The notes below the pieces were generated by a model. The model made no database searches, was not told where the DNA came from, and saw only the letters and a program-made list of their open reading frames with translations. A stretch of 64,000 nt of DNA from Hymenobacter siberiensis. GTDB lineage: Bacteria > Bacteroidota > Bacteroidia > Cytophagales > Hymenobacteraceae. Each line of letters begins with the position of its first letter. The first letter of the stretch is position 1. The stretch is taken from contig NZ_JAHLZZ010000001.1 of NCBI RefSeq assembly GCF_018967845.1, positions 620,001-684,000 on the forward strand. Direction: 5' to 3'. This document shows, piece after piece, positions 25,738-34,218 of the stretch. The translations under genes were made by a program, and so were the position numbers.

Positions 25738-27486
25738 AGAAAGATGGTATTCGGCCAGGCCCATTAGGGCGCGCAGCATGGCTTGCAGTTTGGTGGTCAC
25801 AGCGGCTTTTTTAGCCGTGTTGGTGGGCGCGGCCAGGTACTGCTGCCACTCCACGGTCCACTCAAAATCGGGCAGGCCAGGCAGCAGCGCGGTTTTCAGG
25901 AAGGCAGTCTGGTTGGTAGTGAGGGCGATGGGCAGCATCAGCTTCACATACTCGTCAATCAGCAGGTTGCAGTCTGAGGCCGTGGCGGCCGGGAACGATT
26001 GCGTGAGCGCCAGCACGTCAATCGCAATTTTGACCCCGCTGCGCGTATAGCCCGAGCCAATGAACAGGTCCGTAACCTGGTTGCGGCGCGGCAGCGTCAC
26101 GGCGTTTATCCAGAGTTCGTGGTACTGCGGCGTCTGGTAGTAGGCGGCCCAGCCGGCTACGTTGGGCGGGTCGCCCAGCGTTTGCTGCTGCACAAAGGTC
26201 AGACCGTTGAGGTAGTTCCACATGCCGTACTGCACGGCCACGTTGGTAGCGGGCGGAAACGCCACCTGCATCTGCCGGCACAGCCCCACCGTGAAATCGA
26301 GCGGGCTTTTGATGAGGCAGCCCATATTCAGGGCATCGAAGAAATGCTCGGAGCTGAACAGCGCCCGCAGCACCGGCACGACATCGAAGCCATTGTTAAT
26401 GAGGATGGTAGCCAGCGGCCGAATAACATCCGTTTCCACCTGCGTATCAATCAGATAGTACACAAACCAGCGGTACAGCTTGCGCACGATAAACCGCGCC
26501 GTTTCCACCTGCTGAAAAATCAGGTTGATAAGCGCCTGGTATTCGGTGTTGCCGCTGGCCACAATGCTGGCATTGCCAAAGGCCGAGGAGAACACCTTGG
26601 TCGTGGTATCGTGGCGGCTGGCCGTGTAGTAGCTGCCCACGGGCACGGTAGCCAGGTCGCGCCAGCCGGTGAGGACTTTGGCGGCGGCCTGCACGTCGGC
26701 CTCGGTGTAGTTGGTGTAGTTGCCCGGCCCGATGAGCGGCCCCTTGCCTACCGTGAACAGCTCCAGCAGCTCGCGGCCGTAGTTCTCGTTGGGCGCACCC
26801 ACTACGCTCTGGTTGCCATTGAGGTAGCGCAGCATGGCGGGCGTCACGGTCACGTCCTTGGCCAGCTGCTTAACGTTGCCGAGGGCGTGCTCGCGCAGCA
26901 GGCGCACGTATTCGTAGCCCATGCGGGCATCGTTAATGTTGCTGATTTCCACCACAAAATGGTTGTGCCAGAACAGCGTCATCTTCTCCGCCAGCGTGGT
27001 GCCCTGGCCCAGCACCTGCCCCAGCCACCAGTCGCGCAGCGAAGTGCGGCGCACGCCCTCAAAGTTCTGGTCGAACACCTGCGCCGTCCAGGTCTGCCCA
27101 ATGGGCACGCTGGTATCGGTGGCCGACACGTTCACGGGCGGGTCGGGGGCGGTGGCGGGGGCCGTGAGCAGGCCATTGAGCACCGCCGTGAGGCTGGAGC
27201 CGGCCGCCGCCAGAATCTCCGGCCGGGTGGGGCCAAACAGGCAGCGGCGCAGCAGGTGCGCGGCCTGCTCGTAGCCCCAGGGGCCGGCGTAGGGCGTGAG
27301 CGTGCTGGTGGTGCGGGCCAGGCCGGTGGGCAGTTCCTTATTAGCGTAGCGGCTCACGGTTTCAGGCGGGTCCTGCTGGGCCAGGTCGGCCGCAGGGCCG
27401 GCCAGCGGCGCGGGCCGCCCGGCCACAGCCGCCACCGGGGTATTAATTACGGCCGCGTTTCGTTGGAGGAAATGTCGACGGTTCAT
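25735..27486 (-). CDS. DUF1800 domain protein
   Basis: The 583-residue product starts MNRRHFLQRNAAV with twin Arg but a weak hydrophobic stretch. DUF1800 signatures follow: HLLRRCLFGPTRPEI, EKMTLFWHNHFVVE, NINDARMGYEYVRLLREHALGNVKQLAKDVTVTPAMLRYLNGNQSVVGAPNENYGRELLELFTVGKG, YTEADVQAAAKVLTGWRD and FIVRKLYRWFVYYLID. The family is of unknown function, mostly helical and secreted. The gene lies just upstream of the DUF1501 gene on the minus strand, about 100 bases apart with a double hairpin in the gap, and is probably co-transcribed with it. Confidence 0.93.
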   Translation of the reverse strand: MNRRHFLQRNAAVINTPVAAVAGRPAPLAGPAADLAQQDPPETVSRYANKELPTGLARTTSTLTPYAGPWGYEQAAHLLRRCLFGPTRPEILAAAGSSLTAVLNGLLTAPATAPDPPVNVSATDTSVPIGQTWTAQVFDQNFEGVRRTSLRDWWLGQVLGQGTTLAEKMTLFWHNHFVVEISNINDARMGYEYVRLLREHALGNVKQLAKDVTVTPAMLRYLNGNQSVVGAPNENYGRELLELFTVGKGPLIGPGNYTNYTEADVQAAAKVLTGWRDLATVPVGSYYTASRHDTTTKVFSSAFGNASIVASGNTEYQALINLIFQQVETARFIVRKLYRWFVYYLIDTQVETDVIRPLATILINNGFDVVPVLRALFSSEHFFDALNMGCLIKSPLDFTVGLCRQMQVAFPPATNVAVQYGMWNYLNGLTFVQQQTLGDPPNVAGWAAYYQTPQYHELWINAVTLPRRNQVTDLFIGSGYTRSGVKIAIDVLALTQSFPAATASDCNLLIDEYVKLMLPIALTTNQTAFLKTALLPGLPDFEWTVEWQQYLAAPTNTAKKAAVTTKLQAMLRALMGLAEYHLS

Positions 27487-27691
27487 AAATAAGCGCGAAA
27501 AATGAGGCCAGAAACGTTGCTACAAGGCACCGTTCAGCCGCCGAATACGACGGCATTAACCGGCTGTTTAGCAAAGACTACAGTCTTCGCCTCGGGTTTA
27601 ATGCAAGTATGGGTTTCTTTTAATGGGCATCGCATGAAGCGGTGGCCGTTTCAGCCGCCTCCTGGCCCGGGTTGCCAGCTCCGGGCGGCCA

Positions 27692-27725
27692 CAAAAAAAG
27701 CGCCCAACCACAAGGGTCAGGCGCT
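27692..27725 (-). terminator. terminator after the NlpC/P60 gene
   Basis: On the minus strand AGCGCCTGACC-loop-GGTTGGGCGCT is followed by seven T. Confidence 0.8.
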
Positions 27726-27755
27726 CTGTCTGGCGCTTTGGCAGGCGCGAATTTC

Positions 27756-28472
27756 CTATTCGGTGGCGGAAGCCAGGGCCGTGGCGGCTTCTTCCAGCGC
27801 GGCAGCATCGGCGGCTACGGCGGCGGGCACGCGGCCGGCGGCGTAGAAATTACGGTGGTAATAGGGCTGGTTCAGCGAGCTCACCATTACGCCGCCATTG
27901 CAGGCCGAGTGGGCAAATTTGCCGTCTTTCAGGTAAATACCAACGTGATAAATCGGACCCTTGCCCCGGCGGAAAAACACCAGGTCGCCGGTTTCCATCT
28001 CGCTCTTGGCCACACGCTTGGTGTTGCTAAACATAGCGCGCGACGAGTGAATGAGGTTGATGCCATATACTTCGTGGAATACGCGGGTTACAAAACCCGA
28101 GCAGTCGGTGCCCTTGCGCGAATTGCTGCCGTAGCTGTAAGGCGTGCCAATCCAGTCGGTTACCATGCGCAGCAAGTCCTTGTTTTCGTCGAAGGCCAGG
28201 TGCAGGCCCAGGGTTTGGGCGTAGTAGTGGTAGGTGAGCGAGTCGCGGGAGGCGGCCAGCTCGGCGGCAGTGGGCCTGGTGGCCGGTGGGTTGCCAAAGT
28301 CGCGGGGCTCGGTGGCGGGCTTTCCTATCGTCAGGGCCGGAAGCAGCGAAGCTTCGGCCACGACCGGTGCCAAGGAGGCACGGGCCATAACCGAAGCTTC
28401 GGGGGCGCGTTCAAAGAAGAAGGAGAGGGCCAGCGAGGTAGCGGCGAGGCAATACAGGAGGCTGTGTTTCAT
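27756..28472 (-). CDS. C40 family (NlpC/P60) cell-wall peptidase
   Basis: The 238-residue product has a signal peptide and a low-complexity lead. The NlpC/P60 domain spans ~105-220: DWIGTPYSYGSNSRKGTDCSGFVTRVF with catalytic Cys124, GDLVFFRRGKGPIYHVGIYL with His176, and FAHSA with His188. It cleaves gamma-D-glutamyl-diaminopimelate or related bonds in peptidoglycan stem peptides. The protein acts in the periplasm or outside. It is a single gene with its own terminator. Confidence 0.93.
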   Translation of the reverse strand: MKHSLLYCLAATSLALSFFFERAPEASVMARASLAPVVAEASLLPALTIGKPATEPRDFGNPPATRPTAAELAASRDSLTYHYYAQTLGLHLAFDENKDLLRMVTDWIGTPYSYGSNSRKGTDCSGFVTRVFHEVYGINLIHSSRAMFSNTKRVAKSEMETGDLVFFRRGKGPIYHVGIYLKDGKFAHSACNGGVMVSSLNQPYYHRNFYAAGRVPAAVAADAAALEEAATALASATE

Positions 28473-28805
28473 TGTCCGTCGTTAGGATTGGGGGCAAAAA
28501 ACCGGATTCCAAGGTGAGGGCGGAAGAGCCGGAGTAGTAGCTTTCTTAGGCGATAGGCAAGGCTGACTGCAGCCAAGTGAAGATGTGATGAAAAACAGTT
28601 GTACCCGATAATTTCTATTGTTCGTAGAACAGGTCACAGGGTAAAGCTAGGTTAAACTTTTCGTAAGTCCGGCACTTTTTCTTTAAAAAGGGCAAAAATA
28701 CTTTACAAAAGATAATTTTATCAACAAATATTAACCTTATAGCTTGCAACCAAGCTCCTCTTTACTTCGTATCTGCGCGGTCAGAATATTCATATATCCT
28801 ACTTC
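28473..28805. other. AT-rich intergenic region between divergent genes
   Basis: About 330 bases, strikingly AT-rich from 28560 onward, with no open frame of note. It must hold the promoters of the NlpC/P60 gene and of the HExxH gene; TACTTCG near 28766 is a weak -7-like box. No hairpin repeat was seen. Confidence 0.5.
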
Positions 28806-29153
28806 ATGCAAAAACTCCGGACCTGGACCAATTCTCCCCTCGCTTTCATTGCTCGGCGCGTGCTAAAAGCCCGGCGCGTGGCCATGGTGGTGGGCCAAAC
28901 CGTGCACCTGAGCGGAGCCTCCCGCGAGGAATTCTTAGCCGATGCCGAGTGGGTGGCCCACGAGGCCGTGCACCTGCGCCAGTACCAAGAGCACGGCCTG
29001 CTTCCCTTCCTCTGGAAATACCTCATCGAGTCGGCCCGCGTGGGCTACTACCACAACAAGTTTGAAGTGGAAGCCCGCGAGGAAGCCCGCCGCGTGGTGC
29101 TGGCCGACCCCGCCCACGTACTACGCCCCCTGCCGCGCCACGCGCAGCCCTGA
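28806..29153 (+). CDS. small HExxH protein, DUF4157-like
   Basis: The 115-residue product contains WVAHEAVHLRQYQEHG, with the zinc-binding HEAVH at residues 52-56, and a later FEVEAREEARR where a third ligand (Glu) could lie. This matches the core of small DUF4157-like metallopeptidase-fold proteins. The first 35 residues are basic without a clear signal peptide. No substrate is known; it could be a peptidase or a pseudo-enzyme. It is transcribed divergently from the NlpC/P60 gene. Confidence 0.72.
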   Translation: MQKLRTWTNSPLAFIARRVLKARRVAMVVGQTVHLSGASREEFLADAEWVAHEAVHLRQYQEHGLLPFLWKYLIESARVGYYHNKFEVEAREEARRVVLADPAHVLRPLPRHAQP

Positions 29154-29302
29154 TTTTGGGGGGGGTTAAGAACCGCGAAAGCCAAAATAAAGTCGGCGAA
29201 TTGCAACTAACCGGTAGCTGATTACGAATAAATCTAACGCCTGGGGTACTGCGGTGTCCGGCTTTGCTTTTTTCTCTCCACCCCCCTTTCCGTCTCAGTA
29301 TC

Positions 29303-30115
29303 ATGGATAACCAGAAAGACCAGCTCGGAACTTCGAACCCGACCAACGCCGAGCGCAACGCCGAGCGCAACGCCCAATCTTCGGCCACCACGCCGGATAC
29401 TGCCAGCGGCGCTTCGGCCGCTTCGCGCAAATCGACCCCCACGCCCAGCGCCCAAAGCTCCTCTCCTACTCCCGACGCGCAGAACCAAACCACAGCCAAC
29501 GCCGGCGATAACCGCCAGGGCGAAGGCCAGCAAACCAACGACCAGGCCGGCTCCCTGGTTGATACGGCCCTGAACAGCGGCAAAAAGTGGATTGAGGATT
29601 CCGGCGTGCTCAACAGCGTGAACCAGTTGCCGCAGTCGCTCAAGGACTTCGGCACCCGCGCCCTCGATAAAGTCAACGGCCTCAGCACGACCCAGAAAGT
29701 AGTGGGCGGCGCTATTCTGGCCGGTGGCGTTGCCTGGCTGGCTACCCGCAAGAGCAAGTCCGGCAGCAGCGAAAGCAGCTCCTATAACTATGGCCGCCAG
29801 CGCGATGCCGGCTACGGCCGCCGCAGCTACGGCTACCAGGCCCCCGACGCGAGTACCAGCCGCCCGGCCGCCGGCACCACTGGCCGCTCCGATAGCGGCT
29901 CGGTCTATGCCAACGGTGGCAGCCGCTTCGGTAGCAGCAGCACTGGCTCCAGCACCGATGCCAGCGCCCCCAAGTCGTCCGGCAACACCGGCATCCACTC
30001 GGGTAGCGGCCGCAGCGAGAGCAGCCCCAGCGCCTCGGCCCACACCGACCACGGCGCGCAGGCTTCTGAACACCGCTCCCACTCGAAAGACGACGGTTTC
30101 CGTAGCATCGAATAG
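29303..30115 (+). CDS. low-complexity Ser/Gly-rich protein with one membrane segment
   Basis: From ATG 29303 the product has 270 residues. The N-terminus (residues 1-75) is Asn/Ser/Thr/Gln-rich and disordered, followed by an amphipathic helix (SLVDTALNSGKKWIEDSGVLNSVNQLPQSLKDFGTRALDKVN) and one membrane segment (TTQKVVGGAILAGGVAWLAT). The tail is Ser/Gly/Tyr-rich (SGSSESSSYNYGRQRDAGYGRRSYGYQ). No catalytic motif is seen. It may be a surface or stress protein like other disordered proteins in this genus; the function is unknown. Its terminator is interrupted by a MITE-like insertion. Confidence 0.75.
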   Translation: MDNQKDQLGTSNPTNAERNAERNAQSSATTPDTASGASAASRKSTPTPSAQSSSPTPDAQNQTTANAGDNRQGEGQQTNDQAGSLVDTALNSGKKWIEDSGVLNSVNQLPQSLKDFGTRALDKVNGLSTTQKVVGGAILAGGVAWLATRKSKSGSSESSSYNYGRQRDAGYGRRSYGYQAPDASTSRPAAGTTGRSDSGSVYANGGSRFGSSSTGSSTDASAPKSSGNTGIHSGSGRSESSPSASAHTDHGAQASEHRSHSKDDGFRSIE

Positions 30116-30133
30116 CCCTGTGATTTTCTAAAC

Positions 30134-30347
30134 AAAAAGCCCCGCTTCTCATCGAATCTTGTCCTTACCCAAATCTTTTTCTAACTTCCCCGAGGTAACG
30201 CAGAGGACCTTTTTTGCTGGCTGACCCCGCTTGAAAAGCGGCAAACCAACTAGGCAACCGCGCAAAAACGCCCTTCTAGCCACATGGCCGGAAGGGCGTT
30301 TGAGTTTTGGGTAAGGACAAGCCTTCTCATCGAAGCGGGGCTTTTTG
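30134..30347 (+). terminator. terminator hairpin split by a 166-base insertion
   Basis: Joining 30134-30156 with 30335-30347 rebuilds a perfect stem AAAAAGCCCCGCTTC with loop TCATC and its complement ending in five T. In the present sequence the two halves are separated by the element at 30157-30322 plus a 12-base duplication. Confidence 0.75.
30157..30322. mobile_element. MITE-like element with 16-base terminal inverted repeats and 12-base target duplication
   Basis: The ends CTTGTCCTTACCCAAA (30158-30173) and TTTGGGTAAGGACAAG (30306-30321) are perfect inverted repeats. The 12-mer CTTCTCATCGAA occurs in direct orientation just outside both ends (30145-30156 and 30323-30334), as a target-site duplication would. 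The interior holds a hairpin (AAACGCCCTTC pairing with GAAGGGCGTTT) and no transposase. A duplication of this length resembles that of IS4-type transposases, but no parent element is in the window. Confidence 0.75.
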
Positions 30348-30601
30348 CTTTCTTCATTTCTTGGATAGTCAGGCCGATTGATGCGTGGTCCTGCGCCACG
30401 ACGGCACCAGCGCCCTGCCGGGACCGAACGAACGCCGCCCCTCTAGCTAACTTTTTCCCTGCAATGTCTTAATGTGCCTGCTTTTCGTGAGATATGGTGC
30501 CAGTAAACTGACCTCATAGGGCGAGGAGGAAGCGTTTTAAAACAGTTGCTTTTATAGTTTTACAAAATAGCTCAAAAGCACCAGTCACATTCAAGTGTAT
30601 T

Positions 30602-30748
30602 GAAGCTGTTTAGAAAGTCCCCGAACGGTCATGCAGCGCGCAGCGAAGCATCTTGCTCGCATCGTCAGGCCCGTTCAACGATGCGAGCAAGAAGCTTCGC
30701 TGCGCGCTGCATGACCGGTTGAGTACCTTTTGTGACTTTCTAAACAAC
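30602..30748. repeat. GAAGCTGTTTAGAAAGTC inverted-repeat element, copy B
   Basis: Shares its ends and the ACCGGTTGAGT-ACCTTTTGTGACTTTC arm with the copy at 15106-15195. The interior has long GCAGCGCGCAGCGAAGC arms in inverse orientation around a GATGCGAGCAAG/CTTGCTCGCATC pair. Confidence 0.8.
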
Positions 30749-31057
30749 TCCATTGTGTCCTTTTTTGAGGCTGCTAGGAGTGTGCTTTGATTCACTGCAA
30801 GCCCAAGCTATTCCCGGTAACGCTCCTGCCCCCTGTTTGCCTTTGCCTTATTGCACTAGAAGGTAAATACGCCCTTTCGTAAAGTCCTTTTTTTGGGACG
30901 CTTTTGCAGCCATAATGTGCCACTATTGCGCCTGAAGTCATAATGCCACTACGGAAAAGCTGAATTTAAAAGTCCGTTACTGCTACATTTTATAATCCAA
31001 TCTCATTATCAACTCCTCTATCTTTATTCAAATCATCTAACTCTTAATCCATCAGCT
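30749..31057. other. AT-rich intergenic stretch upstream of the lipoprotein
   Basis: About 300 bases with no gene. TACATTTT near 30990 and TATCTTTA near 31018 are candidate -7 boxes for the lipoprotein start at 31058. A GTCCTTTTTTTGGGAC mini-hairpin lies near 30890. Confidence 0.4.
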
Positions 31058-31644
31058 ATGAAAGTCGCTTTGTATTGTCTGGTTTCGTTGCTGCTCCTTG
31101 CCAGCAGCTGCAAGAAAGATACCCGGCAGCTGACCTGCCGGCGGCCACCCACACAGGGGCCAATACCGCCGGTTGCTACATCAACGGGCAGCCCTTTGTG
31201 GCCACGGGGTACGGAAGCGGGCTGGGAAAAGTGCAGGGCATCGGCGGGGGGTTCGCGTACGATAGCGCCTACTACCTGCGGCTGAATGGGAAGTTTGGCA
31301 ATCGGGAAGGAAGCTTACAGATTTTTCTGAATAGCGTCCCGGATTATAAGAAACAACTTTTGATTAGCGCATACGCCCTCAATCAAACAACTCCCATTTT
31401 GCCCGCTGCTGCTTTAGACCAATGTTCTAATTACGCAGTGTTTCTCCCCAATGACAATCCGAGGGAGGCATATATCACTGATGTGCAACACACTGGCACC
31501 GTTCGCCTCACCTATGTGGACTTAACCAACGTGAGTGTAAAGCGCATTGCGGCTGGCACTTTTGAGTTTACTGCGGTCAGTAACCTTGACCCCAGTAAAA
31601 CCATCCAGGTTACGGATGGGCGCTTTGACCGCCAGCAGCCATAA
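31058..31644 (+). pseudogene. DUF6252-like lipoprotein with a frameshift after the lipobox
   Basis: The frame from ATG 31058 gives a lipoprotein signal MKVALYCLVSLLLLASSCKKD with lipidation Cys. After it the frame loses sense and stops at 31285. A one-base shift between about 31110 and 31140 gives LPAATHTGANTAGCYINGQPFVATGYGSG..., which is open to 31644. CKKD...LPxATxTGANTxGCxxNG is the usual start of DUF6252-type lipoproteins in this phylum, so both parts belong to one gene of ~195 codons. Only one lesion is seen; a sequencing error or programmed shift cannot be excluded. Confidence 0.7.
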
Positions 31645-31725
31645 AAGGCGGTCACCAACTTTTTTCACTTTTCCCGTTTAGCCCATGAAACACTTCTTCA
31701 TGCTGGGCTTGGCGTTGGCAGGGAT

Positions 31726-31768
31726 TAAAAAAATGCCCACCTCCTATACTAATACAGGAAGCGGGCAA
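31726..31768 (-). terminator. terminator of the AraC-type regulator gene
   Basis: On the minus strand GCCCGCTTCCTGTATTAGTA pairs imperfectly with TAGGAGGTGGGC and is followed by seven T. Confidence 0.65.
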
Positions 31769-31794
31769 ACTGACATTCCATGAAGCTTTGACGG

Positions 31795-32721
31795 CTAAAT
31801 ATTCATGGCCGACTCGCGGCGGCGCATCTTGCCGGCCGGAATGCCGAACATCATCTTGAAGCGGCGGCAGAAATAGGCGGTGTCCTTATAGCCCACTTCC
31901 TTGCCGATGTCGCGGATGCTTTTCTTTGTCGTACGCAGCAGGAACACGGCGCGCTCCATGCGCTGGTATTCGATGTAATCCTGCGGGTTGATGTTGGTCA
32001 GCATCTTGAAATACTGGCCCACATAGTCCTCGCTCACGTTGGCTACGCCGCTCAGCACCTTGTTGGAGAGGTCGCCGCCCAGGTTCTCCTTGATGTAGTT
32101 GAACAGGTCAATCAGGCGGGGGTCTTTGAAGTAGGTGCTGTTGGTGGCCAACTGCTCCACAAACATGTTGTTGCGCAGCACGTAGCGCACCACTTCCACC
32201 ACAATGTTCTCGGTGTAAATGTTGATGAGGCGCTCGCGGCCGGGCAGGTCCTGCATGCTCTCTTCCACCACCTTAATCACCAGGTTGGCCAGCTTGGCCT
32301 GGCCCGAGATAAGGAAAGCCGGCACGTCGAGCGAGGCGAAGAAGTTCACCGAGTCGAACACCTTCGCTTCGAAGCTCACAAAGCTGTGGCTTTCTTCGGC
32401 GTCGCCGATGAGGTCGAGGCTGTCGTTGGAATGAAAGAACTTGTCCTTGTTCGAAATCAGGTCATCGTTGGTAATGACGCGGTTTTTGGTATCCTCGCCG
32501 TAGCTCACGCGGGTGGGCCGGCCGCCGGGGATGAACAGCATTTCGCCTTCCTCTACCACCATCGTTTCTTCGCCAAACGTGAGGAGGCCTTTGTGGAGCA
32601 GAATCAGGTTGTTGCCGACGTCGTAGGAATTGCGCACGGTGAAGGGCTGGTGCAGCACCAAGTTTTTGGCCTTGATGTAGCGAACGCCCAACGACTCGAT
32701 GACTTTATTGTAATCTTCCAT
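31795..32721 (-). CDS. AraC family transcriptional regulator
   Basis: The 308-residue protein has an N-terminal cupin-like domain (YDVGNNLILLHKGLLTFGEETMVVEEGEMLFIPGGRPTRVSYG) that may sense a small ligand, and a C-terminal pair of HTH motifs (~205-300): VLSGVANVSEDYVGQYFKMLTNINPQDYIEYQRMERAVFLL and SIRDIGKEVGYKDTAYFCRRFKMMFGIPAGKMRRRE, the standard AraC signature. It binds DNA as a dimer. The target is unknown; it lies between a lipoprotein and an acyl-CoA dehydrogenase and is convergent with the former. Confidence 0.92.
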   Translation of the reverse strand: MEDYNKVIESLGVRYIKAKNLVLHQPFTVRNSYDVGNNLILLHKGLLTFGEETMVVEEGEMLFIPGGRPTRVSYGEDTKNRVITNDDLISNKDKFFHSNDSLDLIGDAEESHSFVSFEAKVFDSVNFFASLDVPAFLISGQAKLANLVIKVVEESMQDLPGRERLINIYTENIVVEVVRYVLRNNMFVEQLATNSTYFKDPRLIDLFNYIKENLGGDLSNKVLSGVANVSEDYVGQYFKMLTNINPQDYIEYQRMERAVFLLRTTKKSIRDIGKEVGYKDTAYFCRRFKMMFGIPAGKMRRRESAMNI

Positions 32722-32815
32722 AATTCAGGTGGCCCGAGAGGGCCTTGAGGGATGCGGGTGGGGTAACTGGGTGGCTACCGCAATGCAATATAACAGCTTG
32801 AAATTCACAAAAACT

Positions 32816-32846
32816 AAAAACCCAGCCAAATAGTGGCTGGGTTTTG
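32816..32846. terminator. bidirectional terminator
   Basis: AAAACCCAGCCA-AATAG-TGGCTGGGTTTT, a perfect stem, sits downstream of the acyl-CoA dehydrogenase and upstream of the AraC gene. Confidence 0.9.
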
Positions 32847-32879
32847 TGCAATGAATCTGAATTTTAGGCAATTCCCCGC

Positions 32880-34040
32880 TTACTTGAGAATATCCCGCGA
32901 AATCACAATTTTCTGAATTTCCGAAGTTCCCTCGTAAATCTGGGTAATCTTGGCGTCGCGCATGAAGCGCTCGACGTGGTATTCCTTCACAAAGCCGTAG
33001 CCACCATGAATCTGGACAGCCTCTACGGCCGAGTCCATGGCTACTTTGGAGGCGAAGAGCTTGGCCATGGCCCCCGACTTGCCATAGTCGGCGTGGTTGT
33101 CCTTGTCGGCGGCGGCTTGCAGGCAGAGCAGGCGGGCCGCGTCTACGTTGGTCGCCATGTCGGCCAGCTTAAACTGAATGGCCTGGTGCTGCGAAATCGG
33201 CACGCCAAAGGCCTTGCGCTCCTTGGCGTATTTCAGGCTGAGCTCCAGCGAGCCGGAGGCAATGCCCAGCGCCTGCGCCGCAATGCCGATGCGGCCACCG
33301 GCCAGCACCTGCATGGCAAACTTGAAGCCGAAGCCGTCGGCCCCGATACGGTTTTCCTTGGGCACCTTCACGTCGGTGAACATGAGCGAGCAGGTGTCGG
33401 AGCCGCGGATGCCGAGCTTGTTCTCCTTAGGGCCCTGGATGAAGCCGGGCATGTCCTTGTCCACGATGAGCACGTTGATGCCACGCGACTTCAGCTCGGG
33501 GTTAGTTTGGGCGATAACGAGGTACACCGAGGCGGTGGTGCCGTTGGTAATCCAGTTTTTGGTACCGTTGAGGAGGTAATGGTCGCCCATGTCCTCGGCA
33601 GTGGTGCGCTGGCTGGTGGCGTCGGAGCCGGCTTCGGGCTCGCTCAGGGCAAAGGCCCCGATAATTTCGCCCGAGCATAGGCGGGGCAAGTATTTCTGCT
33701 TCTGCTCTTCGGTTCCGTACTGCTCCAGGCCCCAGCACACCAGCGAGTTGTTCACGCTCATGATAACCGAGCACGAAGCATCAACCTTGCTAATTTCCTC
33801 CATCGCCAGCACGTAGCTCACGGTGTCGAGGCCGGAGCCGCCGTACTCGGGGCTCACCATCATGCCCATGAAACCCAGCTCGCCCATCTTTTTGATTTGC
33901 GCGGCGGGGAATTTCTGGTGCTCGTCGCGCTCGATTACACCGGCCCAAAGCTCGCTCTGGGCAAAGTCGCGGGCAGCGTCGCGCACGGCCAGCTGCTCTT
34001 CATTGAGTTGGTAAATATTGGAGGATGTGGCGGTTTGCAT
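32880..34040 (-). CDS. acyl-CoA dehydrogenase (short/medium-chain type)
   Basis: The 386-residue protein has all family blocks: N-terminal helices with IKKMGELGFMGMMVSPEYGGSGLD, the FAD-contact FALSEPEAGSDATSQRTTAE and NGTKNWITNG, MQVLAGGRIGIAAQALGIA, and the C-terminal QIHGGYGFVKEYHVERFMRDAKITQIYEGTSEIQKIVISR. The Glu of IYEGTSEIQ is the usual catalytic base of the butyryl/short-chain branch. It oxidises acyl-CoA to trans-2-enoyl-CoA and passes electrons to ETF, in fatty-acid or branched-chain amino-acid breakdown. Its promoter is TACTTTTG at 34072-34079. Confidence 0.95.
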   Translation of the reverse strand: MQTATSSNIYQLNEEQLAVRDAARDFAQSELWAGVIERDEHQKFPAAQIKKMGELGFMGMMVSPEYGGSGLDTVSYVLAMEEISKVDASCSVIMSVNNSLVCWGLEQYGTEEQKQKYLPRLCSGEIIGAFALSEPEAGSDATSQRTTAEDMGDHYLLNGTKNWITNGTTASVYLVIAQTNPELKSRGINVLIVDKDMPGFIQGPKENKLGIRGSDTCSLMFTDVKVPKENRIGADGFGFKFAMQVLAGGRIGIAAQALGIASGSLELSLKYAKERKAFGVPISQHQAIQFKLADMATNVDAARLLCLQAAADKDNHADYGKSGAMAKLFASKVAMDSAVEAVQIHGGYGFVKEYHVERFMRDAKITQIYEGTSEIQKIVISRDILK

Positions 34041-34071
34041 GGACGGGGTGGGAATAATTAATTTAACGGTA

Positions 34072-34079
34072 CAAAAGTA
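34072..34079 (-). promoter_or_regulatory. -7 box TACTTTTG
   Basis: A perfect TAnnTTTG about 31 bases upstream of the acyl-CoA dehydrogenase ATG. Confidence 0.6.
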
Positions 34080-34218
34080 CGGCCTTGGGGCACGATGGAC
34101 AAGGTGAACGGTTGCCCTCAGCTCCCCTAACAGCCGTTAGCCAACAAAAGATTGTGGCCTTTCTGCCTAAACAACCTTCTGGAGCGACCCGGAGTCTTTG
34201 CACGACTTTTACCCGGAT

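Noticed and set aside
30284..30472. 62-codon frame across the MITE end
   Set aside because: It begins inside the inserted element and runs through the terminator arm; not a gene.
31685..31783. 32-codon frame MKHFFMLGLALAGIKK... after the lipoprotein
   Set aside because: It resembles the start of a signal peptide but runs into the terminator of the AraC gene; at best a remnant.
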